From positions 107,457,047 to 107,521,046 of the forward strand of contig JBOZIK010000001.1 of assembly GCA_051453625.1 (NCBI GenBank): 64,000 nt of DNA. Direction: 5' to 3'. How positions within the stretch are numbered: position 1 is the stretch's first letter; every line of letters begins with the position of its first letter. The DNA is from Welwitschia mirabilis (taxonomy: Eukaryota > Gnetophyta > Gnetopsida > Welwitschiales). Below, in pieces: positions 60,114-64,000 of the stretch. The translations under genes and the position numbers were made by a program. Under the pieces are notes generated by a model. It ran no database searches, was not told where the DNA came from, and saw nothing but the letters and a program-made list of their open reading frames with translations.

Positions 60114-61413
60114 TTAATTAGATCTGTACCATTCTTATTAGAAGCATAATAGTTTATGTATAAGAGAAATATATTGACAACTCTTGGATGCTATAAGCTA
60201 TGTCGAGAAGGTTGAGATGCCTTAAAATATACAAAAATATTAGGTATTTGTGATAAGTAATAAGAGCATATNNNNNNNNNNNNNNNNNNNNNNNNNNNNN
60301 CATATATATAGATATATATATATATATATATATAGATATATTTCCTTTCAACCTTTTACATCATAAAGACTTTTCCAAGTGTGCTCCTAGGTCTTAGGAA
60401 GGATGCTTTTGTAAATAATGTTCATTGTCATCCTCAAATAAGTTAAAATTAGAGAAATAACATATTCATTTCCTTATTAATATTATATGTTTTATGTACT
60501 TTTTTTAGTCAGTTTTATTGTCATGAGCTTGAGAAGCAAAATAATTCTCAATAACTTAAAGACTTTCTACTATGATTGATTATTGTTGGAGTTTAGTATG
60601 ATCATAGAAAGGGTTTTTTATTTTAACTCATGAATGAATCTTAATTTTGAAATTTTGATTTCTATGTTCATAAGAAATAATAATTAGGGGATGATGAACA
60701 ATGAAGGAGAGAACCCCATCTCTAATCAAATGAAATGAGTAGAAGTTTAAGAGTGATAGTGCTTTAAGATTTATGAGCTAACTAGCATTAGTAATAAAAA
60801 TTCTTAGGATTTGGAAAAGTAAAGAATTAATAATATGAAACTAAAATAACAATAAAATAAAATAAAAATAAAAATAATAAACAAAGATTAGGATAACTCA
60901 TAATATTTTTGAAGCAATTAATGAATAGGAAATTATTCTATACTTATTAGAGTTACTGGTTTTCTTGCTTAATGAAAACCCAAGGGTGGCATTTGTCGAC
61001 CAAGGAGTTGGCTACCAAATATCTAGAACTTGCTTACAATTCTTATCTAAAACCTCTAAGCCCATGTCTAATTGTTCTTTAAATACATGTATAGAAATTT
61101 CAAGTCAACGTGCACATCATAAGATCTAAATCTAAGACACTAAAGTCCTAACTTATAAATAGGTTGTGAACCAACAATGCTACGCTTCAAGATTTAGATG
61201 ATTCATTATTTTCTTTAAGAATATAAACAAGCTATTTAAAAGGGACTAACATGTACTTTGGAGAAGAAAATCTTAAAAGAGGCTAGAAAAACAAATTATC
61301 TTATATTTAAATCTGTAATGAAATAAGGGGATTTCTTTGATATCAAACAATAAAGATTTTACTTAAGGATAATAAGAGACAAAGTGAATGATGATGAAGA
61401 TGTTACAAGGGGA
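60114..61413. other. AT-rich intergenic sequence with a TA microsatellite
   Basis: No gene recognised. A TATA/GATA microsatellite flanks a 29-N gap (60272-60300), so the gap is probably a microsatellite assembly failure. Confidence 0.6.
60301..60343. repeat. (TA)n microsatellite
   Basis: TA dinucleotides with GATA interruptions, directly beside an N run. Confidence 0.9.
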
Positions 61414-61605
61414 TGTCAAACTCAAAACCATAGTTATCATACCTATCCCTAAAAGTATAGCCACTACAACTACCTAAATAAATTATTGAATCATGTATAC
61501 GGACTTCTAATTTGCTAATTAGGGGATTCAAATGTTTAAACTTATAACCTACTAAATAGAGGACAGGTGTCTCACCGATAGAACTACCATCTCATTGGTG
61601 ATAAT
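61414..61605 (-). mobile_element. tRNA-derived SINE-like copy 1
   Basis: On the minus strand TAGTTCTATCGG (61575-61586) fits an RNA polymerase III A box, and CATTTGAATCC (61524-61534) fits a B box about 40 bases later, the spacing of a tRNA-derived head. A body similar to copies 2 and 3 follows toward lower coordinates. Ends are approximate, and no target duplication was identified. Confidence 0.6.
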
Positions 61606-61725
61606 GAGGATGTTATGATATGAAATAATAAAATTAAAACGTTATAAAACTTTGTTTTTGAGAAAAGGTTATAAATCAATTTAAAAAGTATATGTTAAAA
61701 TGAGGATACGCTAAAAAGACATGTA

Positions 61726-61925
61726 GGTGATGTCGAACTCAAAAACTTTTAATCATTACTATGTACCATTTGGAGTACACCCATAGATTGCCTAAACAAG
61801 TAATCAAATTACACCTAAGGCCTAATAGTCTGCGTAGAAAAGTATCCAAAGATTTGAATCACCTACTATCTCTTCAATAAAGGACAAGTGTGCCACCAAT
61901 TAAACTACCATTATTATTGGCCTTA
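61726..61925 (-). mobile_element. tRNA-derived SINE-like copy 2
   Basis: On the minus strand TAGTTTAATTGG (61897-61908) is a perfect A box by the TRGYNNARNNGG rule. It is followed by GGCACACTTGTCC and a B-box-like GATTCAAATC (about 61851-61860). The body from about 61735 to 61840 aligns with copy 1 (GATGTC-AACTCAAAA end, CCTAAA-AA-TAAT-AA stretch). Confidence 0.65.
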
Positions 61926-61937
61926 TGATATCAAGTG

Positions 61938-62035
61938 AAAAGTGAAGGATGTTGAGTTGTGAACTTTAATGACTCTACTCCCTCTTTAAAAATACAACCA
62001 TTACAATTATTTAAACAATAACTTAATTAAGCTTA
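61938..62035 (-). mobile_element. SINE-like copy 3, headless fragment
   Basis: GGATGTTGAGTTGTGAAC...TACAACCATTACAATTATTTAAACAATAA matches the bodies of copies 1 and 2 but lacks the A/B-box head. Confidence 0.45.
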
Positions 62036-62089
62036 ATGTTTTATTGTATGTGAATGAAGTTATTTCTTGTGGCTGCACGCTTATTGGTC

Positions 62090-62545
62090 CACCGTTCCTA
62101 ACGAGGTTTTGCAGAGCTATTTAGCAATTCCAAGTAGTTTATTTTTCAGTTTTATCATGCCAGCTTTTATGTCAGAACAGGCTTAACTGTCGGGATTTTT
62201 CTTCAAAATGTAGATACTTCTGCAAGTCATACAACCACAAATTGTGTTCACCAATCCATATGGGGGTGTGCTTCCTATTCAAGGTGGGGCTGAGCTCACA
62301 GTCGCTTCCCACGCTATTTTTTGAACGCTCACGGAGCTTGCTGTTGAAATGGTAGCACGAACATTTCTGAAACAAAGTTAGCTATGAATAATGGCAGCAA
62401 ATGCAGTCAATCAAGATGGGGACATGCCTCTGGCGAAGATTCATTCGGCGCCACTTGAGGATAACTTTGATAGTACCACGAGTAGCCTCTACCCTCTATG
62501 AATGGACAGGAAGAAAAGAATGGTTGAACCCTTAGCGTGGTTGCC
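62090..62545 (+). pseudogene. ALE2-like receptor kinase pseudogene, ectodomain part
   Basis: The plus strand reads GVLPIQGGAELTVASHAIF (about 62265-62321), a stop, TLTELAVEMVARTFLKQS, two stops, IMAANAVNQD (to about 62417), then PLEDNFDSTTSSL (about 62449-62488). In order this resembles the extracellular domain of plant ALE2-type receptor-like kinases (Cys-rich start, PIQVGL-like, FLKQSQV-like and FDNTTA-like segments, recalled from the family). Base composition is clearly less AT-rich than the rest of the window. The N-terminal signal peptide region is not recognisable. From about 62500 to 62585 the homology is lost. The transmembrane segment and the Gly-rich ATP loop, expected between here and the kinase, are absent. 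Confidence 0.72.
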
Positions 62546-62585
62546 TTGCCTGTCAAGGCTCTGCTAAGCTTTTCTACTTTACTAG

Positions 62586-63083
62586 AGGTGATCATGAAGG
62601 AGGACAGAAGTTCATCGAAGAAATAGAGATGCTTAGCGACTTCATCACCGTAATTTAATAAAGCTGATAGGGATTTGCACTGAAGAATTCCACTGAATCA
62701 TATGAACGCAAGAAAAGGCTGAAAGCGCTCTCTGAAAACCCTTGTGATTACCATAGACACTTCTATTTTACGTTTATCTTCGTCTTCCACACTAATGACA
62801 TTTACCTTAAACATTAAAATTATATTTCTAGTTTATTGGTATGACACGGGTATTTCTCCTCTTATATGGGATGCTCGATTGGAAATAGCATCTGGTACAG
62901 CACAAGGTCTTGCATGCTTCCATGGAGATTTAAATCTACATGTTATACATTGTGATTTTAAACCTAGCAATATCTTAGTAGAGATGACTCAACCCCAAAG
63001 TTGTCTTTGCACTTGCAAAGGTTGTGAACAATAAAGCAAACGATCATATATCAATGCATGTGATAAGGACATTTGGGTTTCTT
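62586..63083 (+). pseudogene. ALE2-like receptor kinase pseudogene, kinase N-lobe to activation segment
   Basis: GDHEGGQKFIEEIEMLS (62587-62637), a frameshift, then RLHHRNLIKLIGICTEE (62637-62687) are kinase subdomains III-V. After an unmatched stretch come WDARLEIASGTAQGLACFHG and VIHCDFKPSNILVE (about 62859-62981). The catalytic-loop Arg of HRD is Cys. A second frameshift leads into DDSTPKVVFALAKV and ANDHISMHVIRTFGF (about 62982-63080), where the Mg-binding DFG reads FAL. An intron probably begins near 63080. ALE2-type kinases act at the plasma membrane in epidermal development; this copy cannot be active. Confidence 0.82.
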
Positions 63084-63129
63084 GTTAACTTTCTTATTAT
63101 ATTGTTTTCCTTATTTTCTTGTATATAGA

Positions 63130-63300
63130 AAAGCAATTGCATTTTTAACTTTTTTTTTTTTTGGGGATGAAAGATGTTTTCATTTCATTATGTAAAGTTA
63201 TGTACAAAACGATTACAAAGAATTATAAGGTCAATGAGACCTTTATTATCTATAGAGCTCTGAACTAATCAAAGGAATAAAGCAATTGCATTTTTGACTT
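63130..63300 (-). mobile_element. Short LINE/SINE-type retroposed insertion with 22-bp target duplication
   Basis: A 22-bp direct repeat (63130-63151 and 63279-63300, starting AAAGCAATTGC, one mismatch) flanks a 127-bp insert. The insert starts with a T-run on the plus strand, i.e. a poly(A) tail on the minus strand after TTTCATCCCC. The long, variable-length duplication plus poly(A) is the mark of target-primed retroposition, so this is a 5'-truncated LINE 3' end or a SINE. It lies in the presumed intron of the kinase pseudogene. Confidence 0.82.
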
Positions 63301-63369
63301 ATGATAAACCCTTATTTGCAGCCTTGAAATGTTTCGAGGCAGTGATTGATGTTCATTACCTTGCATGTT

Positions 63370-63815
63370 CTCAATTATGTGGCTACTGAATATGCAACAA
63401 TGGGCATCTTTCTATCAAAACTGATGTACACAGTTATGGTGTTCCTCTTGCTTTAGCTACTTTCTGCAACGAAACCACTTAATGTGGATCAAGCATTAGG
63501 ATAGGAAAATCTTGTTACATGGCTTGCCCTTTACATTCTTAAGTGGATTCTCTTAGAGAGATTGATGGTTCCTTCTTTAAGCAAGTTCATATGAGACAGA
63601 GTCAGTGGTTGTAGCTCTTGCTTCACTCTATGTCCACCTTTTAGTTTCTAATAGGCGATTCATTGGCGAAGTTGTACAAGCATTGAAGCTAGTTTATATC
63701 GATGACTTTGATGCAAATAAGGACAAGGGATTTCAAAATCACAAGGAAGTAGAAATACTCAATTTAGAAGAGTACAAGAATAACAATTGCTCAAAATGGA
63801 ATCTCAGTAACTAGT
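63370..63815 (+). pseudogene. ALE2-like receptor kinase pseudogene, kinase C-lobe
   Basis: YVATEYATMG (about 63376-63405) matches the APE-type P+1 loop with Pro changed to Thr. HSYGVPLALA, then after a frameshift KPLNVDQALG, a stop, ENLVTW (about 63466-63518) follow the order of kinase subdomains IX-X. A last open stretch, SVVVALASLYVHLLV, SNRRFIGEVVQALKLVY (63600-63694) covers subdomain XI, and the frame runs to a stop at about 63814. Multiple stops and shifts show it is dead. The C-terminal tail after the kinase has no recognisable family sequence. Confidence 0.82.
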
Positions 63816-64000
63816 ATATAACATGTCTACCATCCTTTATCGATCTGGTTTGGTTCATGCATATGCCATATAGGCGAACTAACCTTTTTCAGCATCTCTC
63901 TTGTTTTCTTCATCTGCGAGAGTATTTTTTAATGAATCAGAGTTTTGGCTATATATCAAATCTTCTTCACGAAACATTGACAAAAACAAAGCTTCTTGTT
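63816..64000. other. Right edge, nothing recognised
   Basis: Less AT-rich sequence continuing from the kinase pseudogene; possibly its decayed C-terminal region or 3' flank. Confidence 0.4.

Noticed and set aside
62172-62595. Minus-strand frames of 62-67 codons
   Set aside because: They are antisense to the ALE2-like pseudogene, whose plus-strand reading matches a known family.

Overview
The window looks like intergenic heterochromatin from a seed plant, most likely an angiosperm; the species cannot be fixed from sequence alone. It is very AT-rich, strongly depleted in CpG, cut by many assembly gaps, and holds no intact gene. Nearly everything recognisable is decayed plant retrotransposon: Ty3/gypsy elements of Athila/Tat type (tRNA-Asp-like primer sites, LTRs of about 1.0-1.4 kb) and Ty1/copia elements (tRNA-iMet-like primer sites TGGTATTA). 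The only cellular gene is a broken receptor-like kinase at the right edge, related to the plant kinase ALE2. For reference I call the gypsy families Gyp-A, Gyp-B and Gyp-C, and the copia copies Cop-1, Cop-2 and Cop-3.

Layout. 1-3223: the 3' part of Gyp-A1 (plus strand) with its 3' LTR. 3324-3981: Cop-3, a solo copia LTR. 3982-12555: AT-rich, nothing recognised except a small foldback. 12556-16571: Cop-1, truncated inside reverse transcriptase by Gyp-A3, a solo LTR (16572-17674). 17675-25225: AT-rich, with one long CT microsatellite. 25226-35848: Gyp-C1 (minus strand), with both LTRs and a degenerate gag-PR-RT-RNaseH-IN order. 36215-55124: Gyp-A2 (minus strand), flanked by the 5-bp target duplication AATAC. 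It contains two later insertions: Gyp-B1 (about 39853-48913, minus strand, both LTRs) in its pol remnant, and Gyp-B2, a solo LTR (52311-54509, duplication ACAAC), in its 5' LTR. 56146-60113: Cop-2, with both LTRs. 61414-62035: two tRNA-derived SINE-like copies plus a third fragment. 62090-63815: the ALE2-like kinase pseudogene, with a small LINE-like insertion in a presumed intron.

The most interesting point is that Gyp-A1 and Gyp-A2 share the same internal pol deletion. Protease and the stretch just before RT are followed at once by the integrase C-terminal tail, with RT, RNase H and the integrase core gone. Gyp-B1 also has gag and protease but no RT or IN. Both families therefore look like non-autonomous gypsy families that depended on proteins supplied in trans; Gyp-C1 is the only copy here showing a full pol order. 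Gyp-A and Gyp-B also share a conserved block near the 3' end and a recurrent short foldback motif (TCATCC...GGATGA) in LTRs and leader.

No protein in the window is likely to be functional. Many of the 100-N gaps are flanked by near-identical direct repeats, which suggests unmerged contig ends rather than real duplications.
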